In this document: in pieces, positions 51,639 to 60,981 of the stretch
Position numbering within the stretch: the stretch's first letter is position 1
Layout of the letters: every line of letters begins with the position of its first letter
From: Serinibacter arcticus
Lineage (GTDB): Bacteria; Actinomycetota; Actinomycetes; Actinomycetales; Beutenbergiaceae
Assembly: GCF_003121705.1 (NCBI RefSeq)
Contig: NZ_PYHR01000002.1
Span: 3,348,001-3,412,000 of the forward strand
DNA length: 64,000 bases
Reading direction: 5' to 3'
Notes under the pieces: model-generated
What the model was told of the DNA's origin: nothing
What the model saw: only the letters and a program-made list of their open reading frames with translations
Databases searched by the model: none
Made by a program: the position numbers and the translations under genes

Positions 51639-52862
51639 GTGGTCGCGCCACTCACGTCGCGTGCGCTGGGCCGCGCCACGCTCGCGCGTCAGCACCTGCT
51701 GGAGCGGACGCCGGTCGCCGTCGCCGACGTCCCCGCCTTCGTCGACGCGCTCGGCGGGCTCCAGGCGCAGCACCCGCAGAGCTTCTACACGGGACTGCTG
51801 TCGCGCATCGACGGTTTCACGCGGGCGGACGCGGCGGCGGTCGGTGAGCTGGTGGAGACCGGCGCCCTGGTGCGGCTCGCCGTCATGCGCTCGACGATCC
51901 ACCTGTGCTCACCCAGGGTCGCCGGGGCGTGGCGCCGGGCGTCGCAGCCGGTCCTGGACATGGAGATGCGCCAGGTCGTGCGGTTCCGGGCGCTCGCGGC
52001 GGTGGACGTCGTCGCCGTCGCGCGGCGGGCGGCCGAGCTCCTGGCCGAGGGCGAGCTGACGACGGCGCAGCTCGGCGCCGCGCTCGCGCTCGAGTTCGAG
52101 GCCCCCGCCGACGCGCTGGGCTATGCCGCCCGCAACGCGCTCACCCTCGTGCAGGCACCGCCGCGCGGGGTCTTCGAGCGGGCCGGGGCGACGCGGTACC
52201 GACAGCTGCCGGGCTCCGGCGTCGACGAGCCGTTCGGCCCCGACCTCGAGGACCTGCCCCGGCGATGGTTCGCCGAGCGCCCGCGCGGCTCCCGCCCGCT
52301 GGCCGCCGTCGTCGACCAGCCGGGAGTGCGCGCCCTGATCCGCACCGCCCTGGCGGCCTACGGGCCGATGAGTGTCCGAGACCTGCAGCGCTTCACCGCG
52401 CTGACCCGGCTCGCGGAGATCACCGACGACATGCCCGGGCTCGTGCGGCTGCGGGCCGCGGACGGCCGCGACCTGCTCGACGTCGACGGCGAGGCCGCGG
52501 CGCTGCCCGACGAGGACACCCCGGCGCCCGCTCGCCTGCTCTACGACTACGACGCCGTGCTGCTCGCGCACGACGACCGCACGCGCGTGATCGACCCGGC
52601 CGTCAGCGCCCGCTGGCCGGTCGTCACGAACGGCGTGCAGCACCCCGCCGTCCTGCTCGACGGCCTGACCGCCGGGTACTGGGCGCTGCGGCGCGAGGGG
52701 CGCGGCGGGCCGGGCGACCCCGCGCGCCTGGTCGTGACGCTGCTGCGCCGGACCCGGACAGGGGAGCGGCCCGCGTTGCGCCGCGAGGCGGACCGCGTGC
52801 TCGCGTTCCTCGCGCCGGGCGACGGCGAGCGGGAGGTCCGACTCGACGTCGCCGTCGACTGA
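51639..52862 (+). CDS. Winged-helix DNA-binding protein (HTH_42, AlkZ-like)
   Basis: A 407-residue protein of the HTH_42/AlkZ (DUF1006) family. The N-terminal part LARQHLLERTP and GGLQAQHPQSFYTGLLSRI (shown in part) contains the QAQ pattern that corresponds to the QxQ catalytic motif of AlkZ-type DNA glycosylases. The middle has TTAQLGAAL winged-helix sequence, and the C-terminus LLYDYDAVLLAHDDR and VTNGVQHPAVLLDG. It may repair interstrand crosslinks or be a regulator. GTG 51639 is 9 bp after the previous stop. Confidence 0.85.
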   Translation: MVAPLTSRALGRATLARQHLLERTPVAVADVPAFVDALGGLQAQHPQSFYTGLLSRIDGFTRADAAAVGELVETGALVRLAVMRSTIHLCSPRVAGAWRRASQPVLDMEMRQVVRFRALAAVDVVAVARRAAELLAEGELTTAQLGAALALEFEAPADALGYAARNALTLVQAPPRGVFERAGATRYRQLPGSGVDEPFGPDLEDLPRRWFAERPRGSRPLAAVVDQPGVRALIRTALAAYGPMSVRDLQRFTALTRLAEITDDMPGLVRLRAADGRDLLDVDGEAAALPDEDTPAPARLLYDYDAVLLAHDDRTRVIDPAVSARWPVVTNGVQHPAVLLDGLTAGYWALRREGRGGPGDPARLVVTLLRRTRTGERPALRREADRVLAFLAPGDGEREVRLDVAVD

Positions 52863-53086
52863 CGGCCGCAACCGATCCAGCGGCACCCCGAACCGTCGCA
52901 GCGGCGATCCACCGCCGATCGGGGCCGCCCGGCGGCATCGCCGCAGGTCAGAGGGTCGCGACGGCGACGCCGGCGCCCGCGTTGCCGCTCCGGCGGATCC
53001 AGGTGCCGCTGGAGCGGTCGGGCGGTCGGGCGGTCGGGCGGTCGGCCGGCCCGCCCGTCGGCCGGCCCGCCCGTCGGCCGCCGTCG
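52863..53086. repeat. Repeat-rich gap between convergent AlkZ-like and dehydrogenase genes
   Basis: Near 52870 and 52891 two AACCG...CAGCGGC units are spaced 21 bp apart. At 52985-53020 CCGCTCCGGCGG and CCGCTGGAGCGG form an imperfect hairpin. From about 53018 a GCGGTCGGGCG unit repeats four times and is followed by two GGCCGGCCCGCCCGTC units that can pair with it. The end serves probably as a bidirectional terminator. No gene is seen. Confidence 0.65.
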
Positions 53087-54028
53087 TCAGCGCGCGATCG
53101 CGTTGCGCAGCGGTTCGCCCGCGAGCAGCGCCGCGACGTTCGCCTCGACCAGCTCGTCCGCCCCGAGCGGGCGCCCGCCCGCGGAGTGCGGCGTCACGAT
53201 GAGGTTCGGCGCCTCCCAGAGCGGGTCGTCGGACGGCAGCGGCTCCGGCGTCGTGACGTCGAGCGCGGCGCCCGCGATCACGCCGTCCCACAGCGCGGTG
53301 CGCAGCGCGTCCTGGTCCACGGTCGCGCCGCGGCCGACGTTGACCAGCCAGGCCCTCCGCGGCAGGAGCGCGAGCGTCGCGGCGTCGATGACGCCCGTCG
53401 TCGCCGTCGTGGCCGGGAGGATGTTGACCAGGACGTCGGCGTCGCCGAGCACCTGGGGCAGGTCGTCCGTCGTGACGACGGGGAACCCGGCCCGCTCGCC
53501 CGCGCTCTGCGCGATCCCGACGACGTCGGCGCCCATCGCCCGCAGGTAGCCCGCGAGGCGCTGACCGATCCCGCCGAACCCCCAGATGACGACGCGCGCG
53601 CCGCCCACCAGCGTGAACCGCGTGCTGTTGTCGAGCGGCTGCCCGAGCGTCAGCTCCGTGGCCCACCGGCGCTCGCGCTGCGCGTCGAGAGCGACGTCGA
53701 GCCGTCGGGCGGCCGCGAGGATCAGCCCGAGCGCGTGCTCGGCGACGGGGCCGTCGTGCAGCCCGTTGCCCGAGGTGATGACGGCCCCGGGCCGGAACCC
53801 CGCGGCCTCGACCGCGTCGGTGCCGGCGGAGAGCGTCTGCACCCAGCGCACCGCCGTGAGGTCCTGCGCGGCGCGGCCGAGGAAGCGGGAGGACAGGCTC
53901 CAGAGCACGATCGCGTCGGCGTCGTGGTGCTCGGGGGGAAGGGGATCGCGCCCGGAGTAGTGGACGACGTCGACCTCGTCGGGGAGGTCGGGGTGGAGGG
54001 GGAAGGAGTCGGGCAGCAGGAGCTTCAC
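53087..54028 (-). CDS. D-isomer-specific 2-hydroxyacid dehydrogenase
   Basis: A 313-residue NAD(P)-dependent oxidoreductase. The nucleotide-binding motif is VVIWGFGGIGQRLAGYLR (about 145-162). Catalytic residues lie in VNVGRGATVDQDAL (Arg), DVTTPEPLPSDDPLW (Glu) and TPHSAGG (His). HDGPVAEHALGLIL near 100 is also conserved. GTG 54028 directly follows ATGGAGGG, an unusually close ribosome site, but no better start exists. Substrate is unknown; glyoxylate/hydroxypyruvate reductases and phosphoglycerate dehydrogenase relatives share the fold. Confidence 0.9.
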   Translation of the reverse strand: MKLLLPDSFPLHPDLPDEVDVVHYSGRDPLPPEHHDADAIVLWSLSSRFLGRAAQDLTAVRWVQTLSAGTDAVEAAGFRPGAVITSGNGLHDGPVAEHALGLILAAARRLDVALDAQRERRWATELTLGQPLDNSTRFTLVGGARVVIWGFGGIGQRLAGYLRAMGADVVGIAQSAGERAGFPVVTTDDLPQVLGDADVLVNILPATTATTGVIDAATLALLPRRAWLVNVGRGATVDQDALRTALWDGVIAGAALDVTTPEPLPSDDPLWEAPNLIVTPHSAGGRPLGADELVEANVAALLAGEPLRNAIAR

Positions 54029-54045
54029 CCCTCCATCCTGCCTCG

Positions 54046-54621
54046 CTAGCCCAGGTGGAGCTCCAGGAAGCCCTCGGCGTTCTGCGGACCGAGCGCCGCG
54101 GTGACCTCGTCCCGGATCTCGGCGAGCACGTCGTCGCGCACGTTGAAGTCGGCGTCCTGGACGTCCATGTCGTGCGCCAGCTCGATCCTCATCACGGCGA
54201 CGACGGCGCGCAGGTAGTCCTCGAGGCTGTCCGCCAGCGGGAGGACCACGCGCCCGACGCTGCCGCGGACCGCGCACGCGGTCGTCGCGGTGTCCACGAC
54301 GACGGCCTCCTCGCCCCGCGTGGCGACGACCACCCACGTCGTGGGCCAGTCCGTGCTGCGCTGCGGCACGCCGTTCACCGCGATCACCGCGCGGTCCTCC
54401 TGGAACGTGTGCAGGTCGTCCCGACCGGCGAGCGACAGTGCGAGGACGCCGCCGATCACGGGGTGCTCGCGCAGCTCGAGGCTGTCCAGGTAGACCTCCA
54501 GCGCGCCGGAGCTGGCGACCTCGGAGTCGGGCGGCACCTCGCGCAGGGAGAGGTGACCGAGGTCGTGGCCCTCCCGCCCGAAGATCCCGGCGAGCGCGGT
54601 GACGGCGTCGGAGAGCGACAT
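54046..54621 (-). CDS. SUKH/SMI1-like protein of unknown function
   Basis: A 191-residue soluble protein. The pattern VIGGVLALSLAGRDDLHTF, WVVVATRGEEAVVVDTATTA and LPLADSLEDYLRAVVAV resembles the SUKH (SMI1/KNR4) fold, where members are often immunity proteins or binding scaffolds, but I am not sure. ATG 54621 starts MSLSDAVTALAGIFGREG; an earlier in-frame ATG (54696) would add a Pro/Arg-rich extension. It is upstream of the dehydrogenase on the same strand with a 17-bp gap and divergent from msrB. Confidence 0.65.
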   Translation of the reverse strand: MSLSDAVTALAGIFGREGHDLGHLSLREVPPDSEVASSGALEVYLDSLELREHPVIGGVLALSLAGRDDLHTFQEDRAVIAVNGVPQRSTDWPTTWVVVATRGEEAVVVDTATTACAVRGSVGRVVLPLADSLEDYLRAVVAVMRIELAHDMDVQDADFNVRDDVLAEIRDEVTAALGPQNAEGFLELHLG

Positions 54622-54754
54622 GGCGCCATCCTGCCAGCGCGGGGCTGGCCCCGACCGGAACCTCGCCGGGGCTTCGCCCGAGATCGGTGGGAACACCGGC
54701 GGCCGGGACGTGGTTGCCTTGAGGCAGCACCCGGCGAGAAGAGAGGTTCGCGAG

Positions 54755-55156
54755 ATGAGCTACAAGGTCTGGAAGAGCGACGACGAGTGGCGCAGCCTGC
54801 TCGACCCCACCGAGTACGCGATCCTGCGCGAGGCGGCGACCGAGCGCGCCTGGACGGGCGAGCTGCTCGACGAGAAGCGCAGCGGCACGTACTCGTGCCG
54901 GGCGTGCAGCGCGGAGCTGTTCACGGCGGAGACGAAGTTCGACAGCCACTGCGGCTGGCCGAGCTTCTACGCGCCGAAGGACGGCGACGCGGTCGAGCTG
55001 ATCGAGGACCGCAGCCACGGCATGGTCCGCACGGAGGTGCGCTGCGCGAACTGCGGGTCGCACCTGGGGCACATCTTCGACGATGCGCCCCAGACCCCGA
55101 CGGGCGACCGGTTCTGCATGAACTCGGTGTCGCTGACGTTCGACGCCGCGGAGTAG
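54755..55156 (+). CDS. msrB: Peptide-methionine (R)-S-oxide reductase
   Basis: A 133-residue enzyme repairing methionine-R-sulfoxide in proteins. The structural zinc is held by CRAC (Cys48, Cys51) and CANC (Cys97, Cys100). The catalytic cysteine is in DRFCMNSVSL (Cys121), with HCGWPSFY (Cys66) as a possible resolving position. ATG 54755 follows GAGAGG. A strong hairpin begins 8 bp after the stop. Confidence 0.97.
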   Translation: MSYKVWKSDDEWRSLLDPTEYAILREAATERAWTGELLDEKRSGTYSCRACSAELFTAETKFDSHCGWPSFYAPKDGDAVELIEDRSHGMVRTEVRCANCGSHLGHIFDDAPQTPTGDRFCMNSVSLTFDAAE

Positions 55157-55164
55157 GACGACGA

Positions 55165-55200
55165 CGGGCGCGGTACCCGGGTTGCCGGGTACCGCGCCCG
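55165..55200. terminator. Perfect 16-bp-arm hairpin after msrB
   Basis: CGGGCGCGGTACCCGG and its exact reverse complement are separated by GTTG, between convergent msrB and the GlsB-type gene. Confidence 0.8.
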
Positions 55201-55237
55201 CGGTACGTCTGTGGTCACCCAACGGTGACCGGTACGA

Positions 55238-55510
55238 CTAGCGTCGCGCCGAGCCCTTGCGGCCCGCGAGCGCGCCGTAGATCACGAGAACGAGCAGCGA
55301 GCCGCCGATGGCGAGGAGCCACGTCTGCAGGCTCCAGAACTCCTCCAGCGGGGCGTCGAACAGCACGCTCCCGAGGAATCCGCCCAGGAGGGCACCGACG
55401 ACACCGATCACCAGGGTGGCGAGGATGCCACCCGGTGCGCGGTCCTTGAGGACGGCCTTGGCGATGGCGCCAGCGATCAGTCCGAGGACGATCCAACCGA
55501 GAATGCCCAT
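55238..55510 (-). CDS. GlsB/YeaQ/YmgE-family stress-associated membrane protein
   Basis: A 90-residue protein with three hydrophobic helices (about 3-20, 29-50, 60-82). The start MGILGWIVLGLIAGAIAK and the block GGILATLVIGVVGALLGGFL are typical of the transglycosylase-associated (GlsB/YeaQ) family. ATG 55510 has AGAAGGAG at good spacing. Members respond to envelope stress; function is not known in detail. Confidence 0.92.
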   Translation of the reverse strand: MGILGWIVLGLIAGAIAKAVLKDRAPGGILATLVIGVVGALLGGFLGSVLFDAPLEEFWSLQTWLLAIGGSLLVLVIYGALAGRKGSARR

Positions 55511-55654
55511 GGTGTTCTCCTTCTATCTCACGGTGACCTGGATCAGCAGGTCGTTCTTTCAACGGTTGCACGCCGTGCGACGTGGTGGCAAGGATGGTGA
55601 TTCGACCTTGAACGATCGTCGGTCGCCGACAAGAGCCTGATGGGGGTCCCTTGG

Positions 55655-58405
55655 TCAACCCGTGGTAGGCGCGATCGCGACGAGCAGCCGCCGCGCCTCC
55701 GCTGCCGCACGGGATCGTCCGCCGGCGAGCCCGCGCAGCCCCTGCGGCAGCTCGGGCCCCGCGTGCTCGGGGACACCGTGCTCGACCACGAGCGAGGTCG
55801 TCAGCGCGAGCAGGTCGGGCAGACCTCGGGCCGCCGTCGTCACGAGCGGCGGCAGTGCCGTGACGAGCGTCACCAGCACCTCGCGCGCCCCGCCTCCTGC
55901 CGCGATCGTGCGGAGCGGGTCGACCACGCGGGTCAGGACTGCGCCGTGCGCGACGGCGTCGACGAGCCGCAGCGCCGTCCACGCACCCCACGGCTGACCG
56001 GTCGCCGCCAGGTGGAGCGCGACGTCGACCGCCGTCGTCCGCGCGCGGGCCCCGCCGGTGAGGAGCTGCGCGAGCACCGCGCCGGTCGCGACGCCGACCC
56101 GCCCGTCGACCGAGGTCAGGGCGGCCGGCGAGGGAAGCCCGGCGCCGTCGCCGTGGAAGGACAGGGCCGGGAGCATCCAGGCGGCCTGCACCTCGGGGTG
56201 GTGCGGCAGCGGTACCAGGTCCAGCCAGCCGATCGCCCCGCTCGGCCGCTCGCTGCCGTCGACGTGACGCTGCACGACACCGGTGACGGGGACCGCGAGC
56301 AGGGACGCCGTCAGCGGTCCGGGGGGAGCGGCGCGCGCCGTCACGGTCGGGGCCAGCCACGAGGCGGGACGGCCGCCGTGGGGCCCCGTCGGTTCCGCGT
56401 CGAACCGGCTCACCGTGACGCCGGGGTCGGGCAGCCCGCCGTGCTCGAGCCAGCGGGCGAGAGCCGTGCCGGCGGGGGTGGCGAGGGCGTGGGCGACGCG
56501 CGCCAGGTCGAGTCGGGTGGCCCCGTCGAGCGGGATCGTCGTGCGCAGCAGCGCCTGCTCGAGGTCGATCGGCCACGGCTCCCACCGGCCGTGGGCGGCC
56601 AGGGTGAGGCGTTCGAGCAGGATGTCGACGGCGAGGCTCCCGTCCGTGTGCGTCGGCGTCGCCACGAGCATCGGCACGGGGCGCTCGCGCAGGTGACGCG
56701 CGGCCTCGGCCAGCCGCGCGAGGTGGGGGAGCGGCGAGAGGAGCGAGCCGTCGGGAGCGTTCCAGTCGGGTTCGCCGTCCGTCCCGACGGCACCGGTCAG
56801 CCGCGAGAAGAACGAGCGCACGGAGCCGCGCAGGCCGACGAGCGGCTCGTCGCGGATCTCGCGCAGCAGGCGTCGCGCGATGGCGGGGCCGTGCGGGCCG
56901 CCGTGCCAGCCGCCCACCTCGAGGTCGGCCACGCCGTCGCGCAGCGCGGTCGGATCGGTCGCCCGGAGGTGCACGAGCGCGGCGAACGCCGACTCCCACG
57001 CGACCAGGTCGCCGCCGAGCACACCGCGCAGGAGGCGCGCGACGTCGCGAGGCTCGGCGTCGACGACCGGCCAGGGCCGGCGCACCGGCGGCGGCGGGCG
57101 GTCGAAGGTGGCCACCGCCGGCAGCGCCGGCACCGCCGGCACCGCCGGCACCTCCGCGGCCGGCGCCCCCGTTCCCGGCGACGGGTCCCCGAACACCTCG
57201 CCCACCCGTTCCCGCAGTGCGGGGTCGATCACGACGGCGGCGCGCGCCAGGTCCTCCCGGGCGCGCGGCGTCAGCCGCGGCAGCAGCCGGGCGACCAGGT
57301 CGAGCGCGCGCTCGGCGACGTCGTGGGCGGGATGGTCGAACCCTGCGGCGGCCGTCCGCGCCACCGCTTCGGCGTTGATGCCTGCGTCGAGCTCCGCGTC
57401 GAGGCCTGAGCGCCCGGCCACGGCCTCCAGCAGCCCGAGGGAGTCCCGAGCGGTGCCCTTCGCGGGCAGCCGGAGCACCGTCGCGGACGCCTGGACGACG
57501 GCGTCGTCGGGGATGAGCTCGTAGCCGTGCAGGCGCCGGACCACGTCGAACGCGTAGGAGACGACGGGCCCGACGTCCGACCCCGTCAGCTCCACGAGCG
57601 CGCGGCCGTGCGGCTGCCACTCCGCCAGGGTCGTGCCGAGACGGTCGAGCAGGAGCGTGTACGGCCGCAGCTCGGCGGCGCTGCCGCCTCGTCCCAGCCG
57701 TGCGACGGCGCTCGCGACCAGCGCCGAGCGGTCCATGAGCCCCCGCCGAGAGATCTCCGCGATCCCCGACGGCAGGAGCGAGGTGCCGCGATGATCGACC
57801 TGGACCTGGGCGCCCAGCGCGCGCTCGGCGCCGTCGGCGACGATCCCGGGCAGGAGCTGGACGGCGAACGGGTCGGCCAGCAGGGCGTCCGCGGCGGCCG
57901 CGGGGGTCCGGTCCGGCCGGCGGTGCAGCTGCGCCGTCGCCCCGTCCAGCCACCCGACCACGGCGCCCGCCGGCACCGGGTCCGGCAGCGGGGTGCCCGT
58001 GGCGGCGAGCAGGGCGCTCGCGAGAGGGTAGAGGTCGGCGTCGGCGGGGGTGAGCGTGGCGAGCAGACGGAGTCCGAGCTCCCCCTGCCACCGGACCTCG
58101 CGGGTGAGGGCCACCCTCACGAGGGCGTCGAAAGGGAGGTCACGAGACGATCCGACGAGGGCGCGACGCGTCAGCGTCGCGGTGACACGGGCAGCCGTCG
58201 GCTGGGTCGCGACGGCGGTCAGCAGGACGCCGTGCACCTCGGCCCGGGCGGAGCGGCCCCAGGCGGTCCGGCCCCGGCTGCGGATCAGCTCGCCCAGCTC
58301 ACGGGCCACGTCCGTGCGCTCCAGGGTCGGGTCGGCGAGCACGCGCTCGAGGGCGTCGAGGTCGCCGCGCCGAAGGTCGCGGTGGACGGCGTTCCACCCG
58401 GTCAC
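55655..58405 (-). CDS. Large DUF6493-like protein
   Basis: A 916-residue protein of repeat-like alpha-helical character. The beginning TGWNAVHRDLRRGDLDALER and the C-terminal block IGWLDLVPLPHHPEVQAAW resemble actinobacterial DUF6493 proteins. Those are often encoded beside SWIM zinc-finger, MoxR-type ATPase and VWA genes, none of which is adjacent here. A Val/Pro/Ala tandem (about 415-435) links the two halves. GTG 58405 starts the conserved part, though without a clear ribosome site; upstream frame is unlikely coding. It follows the isochorismatase gene by 19 bp. Confidence 0.75.
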   Translation of the reverse strand: MTGWNAVHRDLRRGDLDALERVLADPTLERTDVARELGELIRSRGRTAWGRSARAEVHGVLLTAVATQPTAARVTATLTRRALVGSSRDLPFDALVRVALTREVRWQGELGLRLLATLTPADADLYPLASALLAATGTPLPDPVPAGAVVGWLDGATAQLHRRPDRTPAAAADALLADPFAVQLLPGIVADGAERALGAQVQVDHRGTSLLPSGIAEISRRGLMDRSALVASAVARLGRGGSAAELRPYTLLLDRLGTTLAEWQPHGRALVELTGSDVGPVVSYAFDVVRRLHGYELIPDDAVVQASATVLRLPAKGTARDSLGLLEAVAGRSGLDAELDAGINAEAVARTAAAGFDHPAHDVAERALDLVARLLPRLTPRAREDLARAAVVIDPALRERVGEVFGDPSPGTGAPAAEVPAVPAVPALPAVATFDRPPPPVRRPWPVVDAEPRDVARLLRGVLGGDLVAWESAFAALVHLRATDPTALRDGVADLEVGGWHGGPHGPAIARRLLREIRDEPLVGLRGSVRSFFSRLTGAVGTDGEPDWNAPDGSLLSPLPHLARLAEAARHLRERPVPMLVATPTHTDGSLAVDILLERLTLAAHGRWEPWPIDLEQALLRTTIPLDGATRLDLARVAHALATPAGTALARWLEHGGLPDPGVTVSRFDAEPTGPHGGRPASWLAPTVTARAAPPGPLTASLLAVPVTGVVQRHVDGSERPSGAIGWLDLVPLPHHPEVQAAWMLPALSFHGDGAGLPSPAALTSVDGRVGVATGAVLAQLLTGGARARTTAVDVALHLAATGQPWGAWTALRLVDAVAHGAVLTRVVDPLRTIAAGGGAREVLVTLVTALPPLVTTAARGLPDLLALTTSLVVEHGVPEHAGPELPQGLRGLAGGRSRAAAEARRLLVAIAPTTG

Positions 58406-58424
58406 GGGGCTCGTCGGACGCGGG

Positions 58425-58979
58425 TCACGCCGGGAACGACACGTCGGCGGCGTCGAGCACCTGGGCGGTGCGGCCAGGCGCCGCCTGGAAGCTCCAGTAC
58501 AGGTTGGTGTGCGCCACGACGTCAGGCACGGACGGGGCTCCCCACTCGCTCTTGTCCCCGGCGGTGTGCGCGTCCCCGACGAGCGTGACGTCGTAGCCGC
58601 GCGTGAACGCGCCGTGGATCGTGGAGCGGATGCACGCGTCCGACTCGGCGCCCGCGACGACGAGGTGCCCGACACCGGCCGACGCCAGCTCGCCCTCGAG
58701 CGTCGTGTCCTCGAAGGAGTCGCCGTACCGCTTCGCCACGAGGGGTTCGGAGTCGAGCCGGCTCAGCTCCGGGACGTACTGCCACGCGGGGCTCCCCGCC
58801 TCGAGCTCGTCGTCGGAGTGCTGCACCCACACGACGGGGGTGCCGGCCGCGCGCGCCCGCTCGACGAGGGTGGCGATGCGGGAGACGACGGCGTCCCGCT
58901 CGTGGGCCCCGTCGACGACGCCCTGCTGGACGTCGACGACGAGGAGGGCGGTGCGGGGTCGGTCGGTGAGCGTGGTCAC
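58425..58979 (-). CDS. Isochorismatase-family hydrolase
   Basis: A 184-residue cysteine hydrolase. The catalytic triad is visible as VVDVQQG (Asp16), VAKRYGDSFEDT (Lys83) and ESDACIRST (Cys116). Substrates in this family include nicotinamide, ureas and isochorismate; which one is unknown. GTG 58979 is preceded by GAGGAG at 5 bp. It is divergent from the AEC transporter gene. Confidence 0.92.
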   Translation of the reverse strand: MTTLTDRPRTALLVVDVQQGVVDGAHERDAVVSRIATLVERARAAGTPVVWVQHSDDELEAGSPAWQYVPELSRLDSEPLVAKRYGDSFEDTTLEGELASAGVGHLVVAGAESDACIRSTIHGAFTRGYDVTLVGDAHTAGDKSEWGAPSVPDVVAHTNLYWSFQAAPGRTAQVLDAADVSFPA

Positions 58980-59097
58980 GGTGGCTCCTCGGGATGACGT
59001 CGTGGTCGGGCCCGGACGGGTCGGCGCCAGCGTACGACCGTGGACCGACATCCGGTCGGAGACGGTCGCGAACGACGACCGGGTCTAGGTTCGAGGG

Positions 59098-60018
59098 GTG
59101 ACGGGAGTCCTGGCCGGTTTCGCGCTCATCGGCGCGATCATCGCCGTCGGGTACCTCCTCGGCCGCACCGGGGTGCTCGGCGAGGGCGCGGGGACCGTGC
59201 TGTCGCGGCTCGCCTTCTTCGTCGGCGCGCCCGCCCTCCTGTACGTCACGCTCGCGGGTGCCGAGGTCGGCACCCTCGTGGACGCCCGCTCCCTCGTCTC
59301 CTACGGCACGTCGGTCGCGATGATCCTCGTCTACGTGCTCGTGGCACGGTTCCTCATGCGCCGCCCCGCGGGGGAGACGGTCATCGGCGGGCTCAGCGCC
59401 GGGTACGTCAACGCCGGCAACCTCGGGATCCCGATCGCGGTGTACGCCCTCGGCGGCGCCGAGGCGGCCGCGCCGACGATGATCTTCCAGCTCGTGATCC
59501 TCGCCCCGGCCTCGTTCGTCGTGCTCGACCTGCTCGAGCGCCGCGGTCAGGGCAGGCGGCTGCGCAACGCGCTGGCGCCGTTGGTGAACCCGCTGCTGCT
59601 CGCGTCGGCGGCCGGGGTCGTCAGCGCCGTCGTGCAGTGGCAGCCGCCCGAGATCGTGCTCGCCCCGATCCAGACCCTGGGCGGGCTCGCCGTACCCGCG
59701 ATGCTGCTGGCGTTCGGCATCTCGCTGCGCGGCTCGCCGCTGCCGGGGCGTTCGCCGGTGCGCGCCCAGCTGGCGCTCGTCGTCGTGCTCAAGTCCGTCG
59801 TCCAGCCGGCGCTCGCGTGGGGGGTGGGGGCCGCCGTCGGGCTCGAGGGCCCGGCGCTGCTGGCCGCCGTCGTCATCGCGGCGCTCCCGACGGCGCAGAA
59901 CGTCTTCACCTACGCCGTGCGCTACGACCGCGGCGTCGTGCTCGCGCGCGAGTCGGTGCTGGTCACGACGCTCCTGTCGGTGCCCGTGGTGCTGCTGGCC
60001 GCCGCGATCCTCGCCTGA
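59098..60018 (+). CDS. AEC-family (auxin efflux carrier-like) transporter
   Basis: A 306-residue integral membrane protein with about ten hydrophobic segments. LSAGYVNAGNLGIPIAVYAL (about 99-118) is the conserved half-repeat motif of the AEC family, with its counterpart AALPTAQNVFTYAVRYD in the second half. Such proteins export or import organic acids. GTG 59098 follows TTCGAGGG. It is divergent from the isochorismatase gene. Confidence 0.92.
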   Translation: MTGVLAGFALIGAIIAVGYLLGRTGVLGEGAGTVLSRLAFFVGAPALLYVTLAGAEVGTLVDARSLVSYGTSVAMILVYVLVARFLMRRPAGETVIGGLSAGYVNAGNLGIPIAVYALGGAEAAAPTMIFQLVILAPASFVVLDLLERRGQGRRLRNALAPLVNPLLLASAAGVVSAVVQWQPPEIVLAPIQTLGGLAVPAMLLAFGISLRGSPLPGRSPVRAQLALVVVLKSVVQPALAWGVGAAVGLEGPALLAAVVIAALPTAQNVFTYAVRYDRGVVLARESVLVTTLLSVPVVLLAAAILA

Positions 60019-60125
60019 GGGCGCCTCGCGCGACGGCCGACGCGATCCTGGCTTTCCTCCCGCCGTCGTGCCTACGGTGGTTGAGCAGTCAACAACCTGC
60101 GAACGCCACGACGAGGAGGACTCCG

Positions 60126-60962
60126 ATGGAGATCACCGCCCACCACGGCCTGTTCAAGGACACCAACCTGCACGTCGACGACACCGGCGGCCCCGGCCGT
60201 CCGGTCGTGCTCATCCACGGCTGGCCCCTGTCGGGCGAGTCCTGGAGCGAGCAGATCCCCGCGCTCCAGGCCGCCGGGTACCGGGTCGTCAGCTACGACC
60301 GTCGCGGTTTCGGCCGCAGCGACAAGCCGCTCACCGGCTACACCTACGACACGTTCGCCGACGACCTCGCGTCCGTCCTCGACGGGCTCGACCTCACCGA
60401 CGTCACGCTCGTCGGCTTCTCGATGGGTGGGGGCGAGGTCGTGCGGTTCGCGGCCAAGCACGGGACCGAGCGCCTGCGGAGCACGGTCCTCGCCGCCGCC
60501 GTTCCGCCGTACCTGGCGAAGACCGGTGACAACCCCGATGGTCCGCTCACGGCCGAGCTGGCCGCCGAGATGGAGAAGGGCCTGCGCAGCGACCGCGACG
60601 CGTTCTTCGAGCAGTTCACGACGGACTTCTTCTCGGTGGACGGCGAGCTCAAGGTGAGCGAGGAGCAGCGCCGCGAGGCGGTGGCGCTGGCCCAGCAGTC
60701 CGACCAGCGCGCGGCCCTGCACGCGATGGAGGCCTTCGCGACGACGGACTTCCGCGAGGACCTCGCCGCGCTCACCGCGGTGCCCACCCTGGTGATCCAC
60801 GGCGACGGCGACGGAACCGTGCCGTTCGAGGGCTCCGGCGCCCGGACGCACGCCGCGCTCCCGGGCAGCGACCTGCACGTCGTCGCCGGCGGCCCGCACG
60901 GGATCAACGTCAGCCACGCGGAGGAGTTCAACCGGGTGCTGCTGGAGTTCCTCGCCCGCTGA
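60126..60962 (+). CDS. Alpha/beta hydrolase (non-heme chloroperoxidase/arylesterase group)
   Basis: A 278-residue enzyme. VVLIHGWPLSGESW marks the oxyanion region, and GFSMGGGEVVR contains the nucleophile Ser99. The acid and histidine are in HGDGDGTVPFE (about 229) and GGPHGINVSH (about 258). YDRRGFGRSDKP is typical of the chloroperoxidase-like group, which act mainly as esterases or perhydrolases. ATG 60126 has GAGGAGG upstream. AACAACCTG/TTGAGCAGTCAA near 60080 may contain its promoter. Confidence 0.93.
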   Translation: MEITAHHGLFKDTNLHVDDTGGPGRPVVLIHGWPLSGESWSEQIPALQAAGYRVVSYDRRGFGRSDKPLTGYTYDTFADDLASVLDGLDLTDVTLVGFSMGGGEVVRFAAKHGTERLRSTVLAAAVPPYLAKTGDNPDGPLTAELAAEMEKGLRSDRDAFFEQFTTDFFSVDGELKVSEEQRREAVALAQQSDQRAALHAMEAFATTDFREDLAALTAVPTLVIHGDGDGTVPFEGSGARTHAALPGSDLHVVAGGPHGINVSHAEEFNRVLLEFLAR

Positions 60963-60981
60963 TCAGGGTCGAGGCCGAGGA

